Shown here piece by piece: positions 17,355 to 24,247 of a DNA stretch of 33,154 nucleotides. A model generated the notes under the pieces. That model saw only the letters and a list, made by a program, of their open reading frames with translations. It did no database searches and was not told where the DNA came from. Where the stretch lies: the NCBI GenBank assembly GCA_027013865.1, contig JALWFW010000205.1, positions 1-33,154 on the forward strand, read 5' to 3'. How positions within the stretch are numbered: position 1 is the stretch's first letter; every line of letters begins with the position of its first letter. Position numbers and translations under genes: made by a program. This DNA comes from Polyangiaceae bacterium. GTDB lineage: Bacteria; Myxococcota_A; Polyangia; HGW-17; JALWFW01.

Positions 17355-17885
17355 TTACAGCACATGCAGCGTTTGGTTAACGAATTTTTTTATGCCGTGC
17401 TCAGGGACCGAGACGGTCATGGCGCGCGGAACTGCAGAGGATACCATTTTCTTACGGTTACGTCCGGCACCTTCATATAGTGAAGTAACGGCTTTCATAT
17501 TTCCGTCAATTGTGACGGATTCTTGAGTACTGCACCGTACCGTGACCATCCTGAATCCATTGAACAAAGGCCTTTCCAAGGACTCGAGAAGTTCTACGGC
17601 AATCCTGGATTCTGCCGGAGCACCGTGATTTTTTATCTCCTCCAAGACGGATCTCCATGTAATGGATCTGTTGCACCATATACGTACGATCTGATCGTGT
17701 GATAGACCACCATCTAAAATCTCGAGCCGGACACTGCGCATCTGTCTGTCTATGGCATCCATGAGAAGAAGCGACTGCGTGGAAGAGATCCTGCACTGTG
17801 GAGCAATGTGGCTCATGCAGCCGGTAAAGCCAGCGAGTAGCACTACGAGTTCCAAAACGATTGCTTTACGTGAACGGTGTTTCAT
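17355..17885 (-). CDS. Small putative lipoprotein of unknown function, sigma-54 controlled
   Basis: Product of 176 aa. The N-terminus MKHRSRKAIVLELVVLLAGFTGC has a basic start, a hydrophobic stretch and Cys23 in a near-lipobox (FTGC), so it is probably a lipoprotein. The mature part is mixed alpha/beta with six or so scattered Cys residues and no family I know. GGAG precedes the ATG. Upstream lies one of the two best sigma-54 promoters of the window (17914-17928) with an IHF-like site behind it (17944-17970), so expression should need an enhancer-binding protein and respond to a specific signal. It precedes the DUF4215 lipoprotein gene by 124 bp. Confidence 0.65.
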   Translation of the reverse strand: MKHRSRKAIVLELVVLLAGFTGCMSHIAPQCRISSTQSLLLMDAIDRQMRSVRLEILDGGLSHDQIVRIWCNRSITWRSVLEEIKNHGAPAESRIAVELLESLERPLFNGFRMVTVRCSTQESVTIDGNMKAVTSLYEGAGRNRKKMVSSAVPRAMTVSVPEHGIKKFVNQTLHVL

Positions 17886-17913
17886 GTCTCCAACTCCGTT
17901 TTCTACCCTGTAT

Positions 17914-17928
17914 GCAATAAACGTGCCT
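17914..17928 (-). promoter_or_regulatory. Sigma-54 promoter of the small lipoprotein gene
   Basis: AGGCACGTTTATTGC on the minus strand, with GG at 17927-17926 and GC at 17915-17914, exactly GG-N10-GC. It matches TGGCAC-N5-TTGC except for the first base. The predicted start is near 17902, leaving a short leader with a ribosome site before ATG 17885. Confidence 0.8.
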
Positions 17929-17943
17929 ATATTTTTTAGCGTA

Positions 17944-17970
17944 TAACATATTGATTTTATTGGTGTTTTT
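17944..17970 (-). promoter_or_regulatory. IHF-like site upstream of the sigma-54 promoter
   Basis: On the minus strand an A5 tract (17970-17966), a 9-nt spacer and core AATCAATATGTTA (17956-17944), a perfect match to WATCAANNNNTTR. It lies 16 bp upstream of the -24 GG, the position where IHF bends DNA to bring an activator to sigma-54 polymerase. Confidence 0.75.
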
Positions 17971-18003
17971 AACAGGTGCCGTCTAGTGAGTCCATATTTT
18001 CAT

Positions 18004-18027
18004 CTAAGTTGGACACCCATTGATGGG
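18004..18027 (-). repeat. Partial copy of the CTAAGTTGGACA dispersed repeat
   Basis: CTAAGTTGGACAC at 18004-18016 matches the core of the inverted-repeat pair at 24204-24232 and 25686-25712, followed by a small CCCA/TGGG dyad up to 18027. Similarity outside the 13-bp core is not evident. Strand is assigned arbitrarily. Confidence 0.4.
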
Positions 18028-18126
18028 CAACAGATCGAGATTTCAGTGGAGACTTTCTGCTGAGCCGTGCCACGGCATGACCCCTACCGGAATATTCATT
18101 TCTGTGGGATATAAAGGAACACGCAG

Positions 18127-18924
18127 TTATTTCATGATGGAGTTGATGACAGGATCTTCGTCCTGAAGTCCCTGCTCGCCGGGAACCTTGGCACCATTGT
18201 CGGCACGGGCCTGCAGTACTTCCGCATTGGTGGAAGAGTCTATGACCACAAACACGAAAGTGCCGTAAACCATCGTCTTGTCCATGGCTCTTAGTTCGAC
18301 GCCCTCAGGTGATTTCCATGTAATATGATGAAGCTCGCTCATGCCGGAGATACCCTTCTTGAATACCTCGAGGGCCGGGCCGAACTTGGACGACATCTCG
18401 TGCTGGAATTTCATGAAGTTCCAACCCATGAACTTTTTCTTGTCCAGTGCGATGAAGATTTTGTAAAGCCTGTCGTTGTAGAAAAAGAAGTAGTACGTCT
18501 CCCTCTTCTTCTTGTACACGATCATGGACTCGTTGTTGTTGTGGGCGAACTGATCATCGATGATGGACGTATTCCAGGGGGTTTTCTGGCCGCGGAAGGT
18601 TATCGTGCTTTTCTTGATGTCACGTAGCTTGCGCTTCATCTCTTTGAAGAGCTCGGCCTTGCGCTTCTGGCTTTTGGCAATGTGCATCTTCTGCTCGTAT
18701 TCTTTCTTGACCCTCTTGAAGAGTTCCTTGAGCACGTCCTGTTTCGTCATGCCCCAGGTGAATCCATCCATCAGGGCTTTTACCACGGCCGTTACCTTTG
18801 GATTGGGATCGCCTGGTTTGAGAGCAGCCCTACGGCCGTGACGCCTTTTTTTGGCATGGGCTGGGCCCGCCACAAATGTCACAGCCAGCATCACAGCCAG
18901 CAGATTCCATGCATATTTTTTCAT
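18127..18924 (-). CDS. Secreted basic protein of unknown function
   Basis: Product of 265 aa with a clear signal peptide ending AHA (cleavage after about residue 24). The mature protein begins very basic (KKRRHGRR), continues with a Lys-rich helical region (residues 50-100, TWGMTKQDVLKELFKRVKKEYEQKM), and then a beta-rich part (TYYFFFYNDRLYKIFIALDKKKF, then ELHHITWKSPEGVELRAMDK, then GTFVFVVIDSS). I recognise no family; the WGMTKQDVLKEL segment resembles the start of periplasmic domains that sense or scaffold, but this is weak. AGGAGG sits at good distance before the ATG. It stands alone between two unrelated genes. Confidence 0.65.
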   Translation of the reverse strand: MKKYAWNLLAVMLAVTFVAGPAHAKKRRHGRRAALKPGDPNPKVTAVVKALMDGFTWGMTKQDVLKELFKRVKKEYEQKMHIAKSQKRKAELFKEMKRKLRDIKKSTITFRGQKTPWNTSIIDDQFAHNNNESMIVYKKKRETYYFFFYNDRLYKIFIALDKKKFMGWNFMKFQHEMSSKFGPALEVFKKGISGMSELHHITWKSPEGVELRAMDKTMVYGTFVFVVIDSSTNAEVLQARADNGAKVPGEQGLQDEDPVINSIMK

Positions 18925-18994
18925 AAGAGCACCTCCTAGATTGAGTATGGCAGTTATACTAACGTATTGACTCCGTGCATATTCAATTTTTGCA

Positions 18995-19804
18995 TCATTC
19001 TCTTGGGGCAGTGTTTTCCGGAATCGGTTCAGGTTTCAGGTCTTCCGGAAGTGCCAGGTTCCTTATGACGAGATATGCCAAGGCAGCACCAAATGCCGCC
19101 GTGACAGGTACATAGGAACCATCCTTCACCGTGTCGTCTGCGGTTTTCCATGGCTTTTCCAGAGAATAGACCGCCGGAATGCCGAACGGGCCTTCCTTCT
19201 CGCCCGGGAAACCGTGTTTGCGACGCAGGACCTTACGTAGGTCCTTTCCAAGTGGACATACCGACGTATGAGCGAGATCCGTTATCCTGATGCTAGTGGG
19301 ATCCAGACGCGACGCAGCTCCGAGTGAAGTGAAATAAAGCAGTTCTTTTCGTCGGGCCAGGGCTATCATCTGGGCTTTCGCCGTTACGTTGTCCACGGCC
19401 TCCACGATGGCGTCGGGGGAGAACTCCTTGACCCTTTCCATGAGTTTTCGGTCGTCCATGAACTCACGGAATGCCTGTATCTTCTGCCAGTCATGCACCT
19501 TTATCTCTCTAGCCAGCACCTGAGCCTTGGGCTGTCCGATGGTCGAGGGCCTGGCCTGGCGCTGTCTGTTGATGTTCGACTCCTCCACGTCATCAGGGTC
19601 GAAAAGCATGAGTTTCCCTACACCAGCACGCGCCAGATATTCTGCGGCCCAGGATCCTACACCTCCCAGTCCTATGACGAATACGGTAGATTTTCTTAGA
19701 GCCTCGATGCCTCCAGAGCCCAATAGAGAGGCTTCCCTAATAAGGGAAGACGGAACGTCTCCGCTGGAGGGTAATCTTTTCATGGGTCTGCGTGGACGCG
19801 GCAT
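18995..19804 (-). CDS. tcdA: TcdA/CsdL-like tRNA threonylcarbamoyladenosine dehydratase (ThiF/E1 family)
   Basis: Product of 269 aa, the usual length for TcdA. The ATP-binding site GLGGVGSWAAEYLARAG is at 45-61, followed by LFDPDDVEESNINRQRQA, whose Asp69 and Arg80 are conserved in E1-like adenylating enzymes. The family cyclises t6A37 to ct6A in tRNAs. Later motifs EAVDNVTAKAQMI and the HTSVCPLGKDLRKVLR segment fit TcdA closely. The start has no ribosome site; a TTGACA promoter puts transcription at the ATG, so leaderless translation is likely. An internal ATG eight codons in is the alternative. Confidence 0.85.
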   Translation of the reverse strand: MPRPRRPMKRLPSSGDVPSSLIREASLLGSGGIEALRKSTVFVIGLGGVGSWAAEYLARAGVGKLMLFDPDDVEESNINRQRQARPSTIGQPKAQVLAREIKVHDWQKIQAFREFMDDRKLMERVKEFSPDAIVEAVDNVTAKAQMIALARRKELLYFTSLGAASRLDPTSIRITDLAHTSVCPLGKDLRKVLRRKHGFPGEKEGPFGIPAVYSLEKPWKTADDTVKDGSYVPVTAAFGAALAYLVIRNLALPEDLKPEPIPENTAPRE

Positions 19805-19810
19805 TGCACG

Positions 19811-19839
19811 ATGACTCCATAATCGGGCCGCACTGTCAA
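19811..19839 (-). promoter_or_regulatory. Promoter of the tcdA-like gene, leaderless geometry
   Basis: Perfect -35 TTGACA (19839-19834), 17-bp spacer, poor -10 AGTCAT (19816-19811), then 6 nt to ATG 19804. Confidence 0.4.
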
Positions 19840-19912
19840 GTGGGGTACGGATTGGATATTGGGGCCCTCGTGGCCGTTGGCATGTGTATGGACTGCCGGA
19901 CGTTCATTCCGG

Positions 19913-20620
19913 TCATTCGTCGAAAACCATGGAAAACAGCACCACCGGAGTGGCCCGGATCTTGAGACTGGATGGATGGAGTCGCCTGATGTACTGGGAG
20001 ACGAGGTGCTGTTCCTCTGTCTCGTAACGGCTGCGTTCTTCCAAGGAATTCACGGAGCCCTTCAGCATACGGTAATATTCCTCTACCCGCCGGAGTTCCT
20101 CCTCTAGCTGAGCAGCCATCTCAGAACGCAGGTCTTTCACACTGGAGGCGAGAGATTTTTTTATGGCTCCGCGCAGCATGATGAGAAGAGATTCGAGCTC
20201 CTTGGGTCTGAAATATATCTTTGTCGGTTCAGAAGACTCGACCCATGACAGGATGTCTCCTAGGGATACGGACACGCCACTTTGGTTTGAGGCAACGGCA
20301 CAGTGAATTTCCTCGACCAGTTTATGGGCCTCGTATTGAACCATGAAGCAGCCACCAAGAAGAGCTTCACCGGATGAAGCCAGGGAAGAGAGCTGTTCCG
20401 GTACGTCTGGTAGAGCAAGGCGATAGTATGAAGGCCCCTCAGTCTCCAGGATGTGCATGACCCTTTCCAGGGGGAAATCCCCCAACGTGCCATTGTTCAG
20501 CGGTATTGAGGGCTCTCCCATGAAGAAGTGTCGGTATTCCTCAGGAACGGTGAGCGTGTCTCCGGCTGACCGGAATCCCTTGGATATGAGATAGTCCATG
20601 AGAATCCTGTGAGGTTTCAT
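19913..20620 (-). CDS. Coiled-coil partner protein of the SNF2/RapA-like helicase
   Basis: Product of 235 aa, no named family. Residues 1-125 are mixed and include a GGCFMVQYEAHKL strand-helix; residues 150-215 are strongly helical and charged (SSVKDLRSEMAAQLEEELRRVEEYYRML), and the end reads RRLHPSSLKIRATPVVLFSMVFDE. Such a long helical hairpin followed by a short beta strand pair resembles the C-terminal extension found fused to some large RapA-type helicases, so this may be the split-off accessory domain. The ATG overlaps the helicase stop as ATGA, so the two proteins are made together and probably form a complex. Confidence 0.7.
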   Translation of the reverse strand: MKPHRILMDYLISKGFRSAGDTLTVPEEYRHFFMGEPSIPLNNGTLGDFPLERVMHILETEGPSYYRLALPDVPEQLSSLASSGEALLGGCFMVQYEAHKLVEEIHCAVASNQSGVSVSLGDILSWVESSEPTKIYFRPKELESLLIMLRGAIKKSLASSVKDLRSEMAAQLEEELRRVEEYYRMLKGSVNSLEERSRYETEEQHLVSQYIRRLHPSSLKIRATPVVLFSMVFDE

Positions 20621-22548
20621 GCGGTCCCTCCAGCCGGAAGATCCAGAAGACGGGAAGAGATTTCCTGGTGCTTCTCGAACTGTTGCCGGGCCTTGATTAT
20701 TTCATCGGCCAGCCGGTCGAGGCGCCTTTTGAGAGAGGCGCTGTTGTGACTCTCCAGGATGATTTTGCTTATTCTGTGCTCTATGGGTGTCGGATCCTCC
20801 AGGTAACTGAGAATGGAGTCAATCTCACCAATGACCATTTCGAAGAGCTTGATCTTGTTGAGCAGAAGTTGAACCAGATACTCTTCGAAAGTACCCCTGC
20901 CTGCTATGGAGGTGATGAGGACCTTGCTTTCCTGGCCGAATCTGTGGACACGTCCGATACGCTGTTCCAGTTTCATGGGGTTCCACGGGAAATCGAAGTT
21001 TATGAGACGGTGGCAGTGTTGCAGGTTCAGGCCCTGGCCGCCAACTTCCGTGGAAAGGAGTATGCCTCCTTCGGTGCGGAACCGTTCGAGAGCCCTTTCC
21101 TTGTCCTTGATGCGCATGTGGCCTGCGAACACGTGAACTGACCTACCGGCCCTGCGCAGAAGCGACTCCAGTACCTCCAGTGTCTTGAGGTACTCCGTAT
21201 AGACGATTACCGGTTCGTCCCCCGCGTCTTCGACTATATCCAAAAGTCGTGTCATCTTGGCCGTCATTGGAAGGCGACGGCCAATCTGAAGAAGTTTTTC
21301 GATGAGATAGACATCCCGTGAGGCAGTGACCTTGGGAAGAACGGCCGTTTTCAGTGTGGACAAAAGCGCCTGGGGCGAGGAGGTAGACTCCTTAAGAAGA
21401 ATGTTCAGCAGCAAAACCAGGTGTTCCCCCTCTTCCGTGCTGTAGGCCTCCATGGTACGGCGGCCCAACTCGAGGGTGAGCTCGTAGAATTCCCTTTCCA
21501 GGGGAGAGGGGTCAACGAAAACCGTTTCTACTACTCGTGGAGGCAGTTTGATCAGGGTGTCACTCCTTCTGTGACGCACCATCACCTTGGAGGTCAGGCG
21601 ACGCAGCTCTTCTGTGTTGTTGGGAGTGAATCGGTCTTTCATATACTTGCGTCGGAACAGGCGTATCGACTTGAAATAACCGGGTTTTACGATGTTTATG
21701 AGGTTGTAGAGCTCCCGCAGATCGTTCTGTATGGGTGTGGCCGTGATGAGCAGAGTGTACTTGCGTTTGAGGGAGTATACGAATTTATAGGCCTGGGTGA
21801 GGTGGTTCTTTAGCATGTGGGCTTCGTCGATGACCACCAGATCCCATGATATTTCTGAGATTCTGGGCTGATAACGTTTTGTCTTGGCCTTGTGCAGGGA
21901 CATGAGCAGCAGCCCATCTTCAAAAGAATCCAGGGAATTTTCATCAACGGTGTCTATGAGAAACTTGTCTCTGAGTTCTGTAGCCCACTGTGTGCGCAGG
22001 GAAGCCGGTACGAGAATCAATACGTTGGAAGCTGTTTGACGGACGAGCATTTCCTTGATGACCAAACCGGCTTCAATGGTCTTGCCTAGACCGACTTCGT
22101 CAGCCAGGATCCCGCTGCCGTTCATGGAATCCAGTATGGCCGTAGCAGCTTCCATCTGATATGAACGCGGTTCCACGTTGATTTCCGACAGACATCTGAG
22201 ACTGAAGGGAGCCCGGCGAGAGTCCCGTATCTGAAGGGCTGCGATACGAGCCATCAGAGGAGGAAGTGGTATCAGTTTTTGCCTCTTGTGAAGTGCCGGA
22301 CGGAGTATGTCTTCGGGAATCTCATCGAAATCGACCCTGAAGTCCTCATCTACGGAAGCCAGGAACACCGAGCCTTTTCCGGCCGGGTCCCTTTCCTTGC
22401 GATCGTTTTGCCCGTGCTCACCGGATTCACTGTCTGACGTTGGAGAACCGCACCATATGCAGTATTGCGCGCCCTTTGGTATGGCTTCCATGCATGCCGG
22501 ACATATATCGAAAGGAAGACTCAGTTGTCTGAGCTTTTCAGGATCCAT
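20617..22548 (-). CDS. RapA/SNF2-type superfamily 2 helicase with N-terminal zinc ribbon
   Basis: Product of 643 aa. A zinc ribbon opens the protein (Cys16, Cys19, Cys30, Cys33). The SNF2 core follows: SYQMEAATAILDSMNGSGILADEVGLGKT with Walker A at 150-157, LVIDEAHMLKN (DEAH), LLITATPIQNDLRELYNLINIVKPG, and in the second lobe VYTEYLKTLEVLESLL, STEVGGQGLNLQ and LEQRIGRVHRFGQ. The DEVGLGKTIEAG form is characteristic of the RapA/HepA branch, which remodels RNA polymerase, and of some defence-island helicases. It lacks the RapA C-terminal domains; a separate partner gene overlaps its stop codon. The promoter TTGGCA/TATACT has its -10 only 10 nt from ATG 22548 and there is no ribosome site. Confidence 0.88.
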   Translation of the reverse strand: MDPEKLRQLSLPFDICPACMEAIPKGAQYCIWCGSPTSDSESGEHGQNDRKERDPAGKGSVFLASVDEDFRVDFDEIPEDILRPALHKRQKLIPLPPLMARIAALQIRDSRRAPFSLRCLSEINVEPRSYQMEAATAILDSMNGSGILADEVGLGKTIEAGLVIKEMLVRQTASNVLILVPASLRTQWATELRDKFLIDTVDENSLDSFEDGLLLMSLHKAKTKRYQPRISEISWDLVVIDEAHMLKNHLTQAYKFVYSLKRKYTLLITATPIQNDLRELYNLINIVKPGYFKSIRLFRRKYMKDRFTPNNTEELRRLTSKVMVRHRRSDTLIKLPPRVVETVFVDPSPLEREFYELTLELGRRTMEAYSTEEGEHLVLLLNILLKESTSSPQALLSTLKTAVLPKVTASRDVYLIEKLLQIGRRLPMTAKMTRLLDIVEDAGDEPVIVYTEYLKTLEVLESLLRRAGRSVHVFAGHMRIKDKERALERFRTEGGILLSTEVGGQGLNLQHCHRLINFDFPWNPMKLEQRIGRVHRFGQESKVLITSIAGRGTFEEYLVQLLLNKIKLFEMVIGEIDSILSYLEDPTPIEHRISKIILESHNSASLKRRLDRLADEIIKARQQFEKHQEISSRLLDLPAGGTA

Positions 22549-22558
22549 GACGGATCAG

Positions 22559-22587
22559 AGTATAGGTCACCTGTCAGGTCATGCCAA
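22559..22587 (-). promoter_or_regulatory. Sigma-70 promoter of the SNF2 helicase gene, near-leaderless
   Basis: TTGGCA (22587-22582), 17-bp spacer, TATACT (22564-22559). Transcription should start about 3 nt before ATG 22548. Confidence 0.6.
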
Positions 22588-22635
22588 GGCATTACATGAT
22601 AAACCGCGCAGAACCATGGGATGGAGCGTTGATCC

Positions 22636-23691
22636 CTACCGTGAAACCTCTTTTTTTGCTGGCTCTGAGGCGTCTGAACCGACCGAGTTTATGTCAGAGA
22701 CGAGTTTGTCCATGAGCGAGCGGTCTTCCGCGATTTTTTTCCTGGCTGCATCCCGGCCCTGGCCCAGTTTGGTATTGCCATAGGAATACCACGCTCCAGA
22801 GCGCTTCACGATGCCCATGGAAGTGGCTATTTCCAGTATTTCTCCTGCTTGGTCTATGCCTCTACCGAAGAAGAACGGTACTTCACAGGTTTTGAATGGT
22901 GGTGCCATCTTGTTTTTTACCACCTTTATGCGCAGATTGTGTCCTAGAATCTCGTCGCCGTGTTTGATTTGGCTCCCTCTGCGGATGTCCAGACGCACCG
23001 ATGAGAAGAACTTGAGGGCCTGACCTCCGGGTGTGGTCTCTGGAGAGCCGAACATCACACCGATTTTCATTCTAATCTGATTTATGAAGATGACGGTCGC
23101 ACCATGCCGCGAAGCGAGAGCAGTGAGCTTTCTGAGACCTTTGCTCATGAGTCTGGCCTGAAGGCCTACCTGATTGTCTTCCATTTCGCCTTCTATCTCG
23201 GCCTTTGGAACGAGAGCCGCCACAGAGTCTATCACGAGGAACTGGGCTTCTCCCTCCTGAATCAGGATGCGCGCTATCTCTAGTGCCTGTTCTCCGTAGT
23301 CGGGCTGAGAAATTAGGAGCTCTGACGTATTTACCCCCAAGAGCCGTGCATATGCCGGGTCGAGCGCGTGTTCTGCATCCACGAACGCACACAGCAGGCC
23401 AGCAGCCTGGGCCCGTGCGACCGCGGACAGCGCAAGGGTCGTTTTGCCAGACGATTCCGGGCCGAAAATCTCTATCACCCTGCCACGAGGGAAGCCGCCG
23501 ATGCCAAGCGCTCGGTCGAGACTGAAGGAGCCCGTCGAGATGGCCTCCTGCTTAAGGACGTCTCCTCCGTCGAGCCGCATCAGTGCACCGGCTCCGCACC
23601 GTTTTTCTACTTCCAGAATGGCTTTGCGCAACCGTACTTGGATGTCCTGAACATTACGTTTTTCATTTGCTGTTACTTCTGCCTGTCTCAT
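22636..23691 (-). CDS. recA: Recombinase RecA
   Basis: Product of 351 aa, typical length. Walker A GPESSGKT is at 77-84, followed by [35 protein letters not shown], the L2-type stretch [26 protein letters not shown] and the C-terminal VSDIN segment. RecA drives homologous recombination and the SOS response. The C-terminal tail is not acidic as in E. coli but ends in [16 protein letters not shown] lies 12-14 nt before the ATG, a long spacing. Upstream, a perfect palindrome (23725-23738) lies by an AT-rich -10 region, a likely operator. The downstream helicase gene starts 87 bp beyond and has its own promoter. Confidence 0.95.
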   Translation of the reverse strand: MRQAEVTANEKRNVQDIQVRLRKAILEVEKRCGAGALMRLDGGDVLKQEAISTGSFSLDRALGIGGFPRGRVIEIFGPESSGKTTLALSAVARAQAAGLLCAFVDAEHALDPAYARLLGVNTSELLISQPDYGEQALEIARILIQEGEAQFLVIDSVAALVPKAEIEGEMEDNQVGLQARLMSKGLRKLTALASRHGATVIFINQIRMKIGVMFGSPETTPGGQALKFFSSVRLDIRRGSQIKHGDEILGHNLRIKVVKNKMAPPFKTCEVPFFFGRGIDQAGEILEIATSMGIVKRSGAWYSYGNTKLGQGRDAARKKIAEDRSLMDKLVSDINSVGSDASEPAKKEVSR

Positions 23692-23724
23692 TTTCGATAT
23701 TTGCTCCTCCTGTTTATATATATA

Positions 23725-23738
23725 ATGACAAAAGTCAT
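23725..23738 (-). promoter_or_regulatory. Perfect palindrome at the recA promoter, candidate operator
   Basis: ATGACTTTTGTCAT read on the minus strand: 5-bp arms with 4-bp centre. It lies directly upstream of the TATA-rich -10 region of recA (23710-23724). It matches neither the E. coli nor the Gram-positive LexA box, but LexA sites differ between groups. Confidence 0.5.
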
Positions 23739-23761
23739 GTTATTTCGCTATGTTATGGCTC

Positions 23762-24106
23762 TTAACGGTCTTCGCTCCTGTGCCCGGGTACGGTGAGGAT
23801 GAGGGTGTCCCACTCCTGCCAGGGTCTGTTTCGCCCCCCACGCGTCATGAGTGTCGTCTCTTTTTTCTGCCTGTGCTCCATCTCGAAGCGTCGGGCCTCT
23901 GCCTCAGTGAGAATTCCGGTCTCTTTCAGACGAACGAGTAGACGAACGTAGATGGAAGCAGCCCTTGAATCCCCTAGTCGCATGGCCTCCCTGGTTCCCA
24001 GGAACATGTATCCCAAGGCCCTCATGCGGGCACTGTCCCGTCCGTATACTCTGACCATGAGTCTGTCCAGGAGCATCTTCAGTGTGGCATCATCTGGACT
24101 ATTCAT
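23762..24106 (-). CDS. Small protein of unknown function next to recA
   Basis: Product of 114 aa from ATG 24106, which has GGAG 6 nt upstream; the frame is open to a TTG at 24154. It is basic and helical (TLKMLLDRLMVRVYGRDSARMRALGYM, then SRAASIYVRLLVRLKETGILTEAEARRFE), with a Trp-containing tail. No family is recognised. A possible eight-codon minicistron with a strong AGGAGG ends over the start codon. It lies upstream of recA with a 70-bp gap; whether it belongs to the same regulon is unknown. Confidence 0.6.
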   Translation of the reverse strand: MNSPDDATLKMLLDRLMVRVYGRDSARMRALGYMFLGTREAMRLGDSRAASIYVRLLVRLKETGILTEAEARRFEMEHRQKKETTLMTRGGRNRPWQEWDTLILTVPGHRSEDR

Positions 24107-24125
24107 TTTTGTCTCCGCTCTCCAT
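24099..24125 (-). CDS. Possible eight-codon leader minicistron
   Basis: AGGAGG (24136-24131) stands 5 nt before an ATG at 24125 that encodes MESGDKNE and stops at TAG 24101-24099. That stop overlaps the region of the start codon of the next gene (24106-24104). The ribosome site is better than that of the real gene, suggesting translational coupling, or it may simply be an extended ribosome-binding region. Confidence 0.35.
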   Translation of the reverse strand: MESGDKNE

Positions 24126-24203
24126 TTCCCCCTCCTTTGCATATTCTGTTCCAAAAATTATTTTTTTAGAGTCTCAACGATTTTAGCACGCGAACTTTTG
24201 TCG

Positions 24204-24232
24204 TCGGCTCTAAGTTGGACAGTTTTTGGCCA
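24204..24232 (+). repeat. Left copy of an inverted-repeat pair flanking the LhgO-like gene
   Basis: TCGGCTCTAAGTTGGACAG followed by a T-run and GGCCA. The inverted copy at 25686-25712 differs at only about 4 positions. The end of this copy runs into a TGGCCA/TGGCCA dyad (up to 24243) near the stop codon of the oxidoreductase gene. Confidence 0.6.
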
Positions 24233-24247
24233 CCTGTGGCCACCCTG

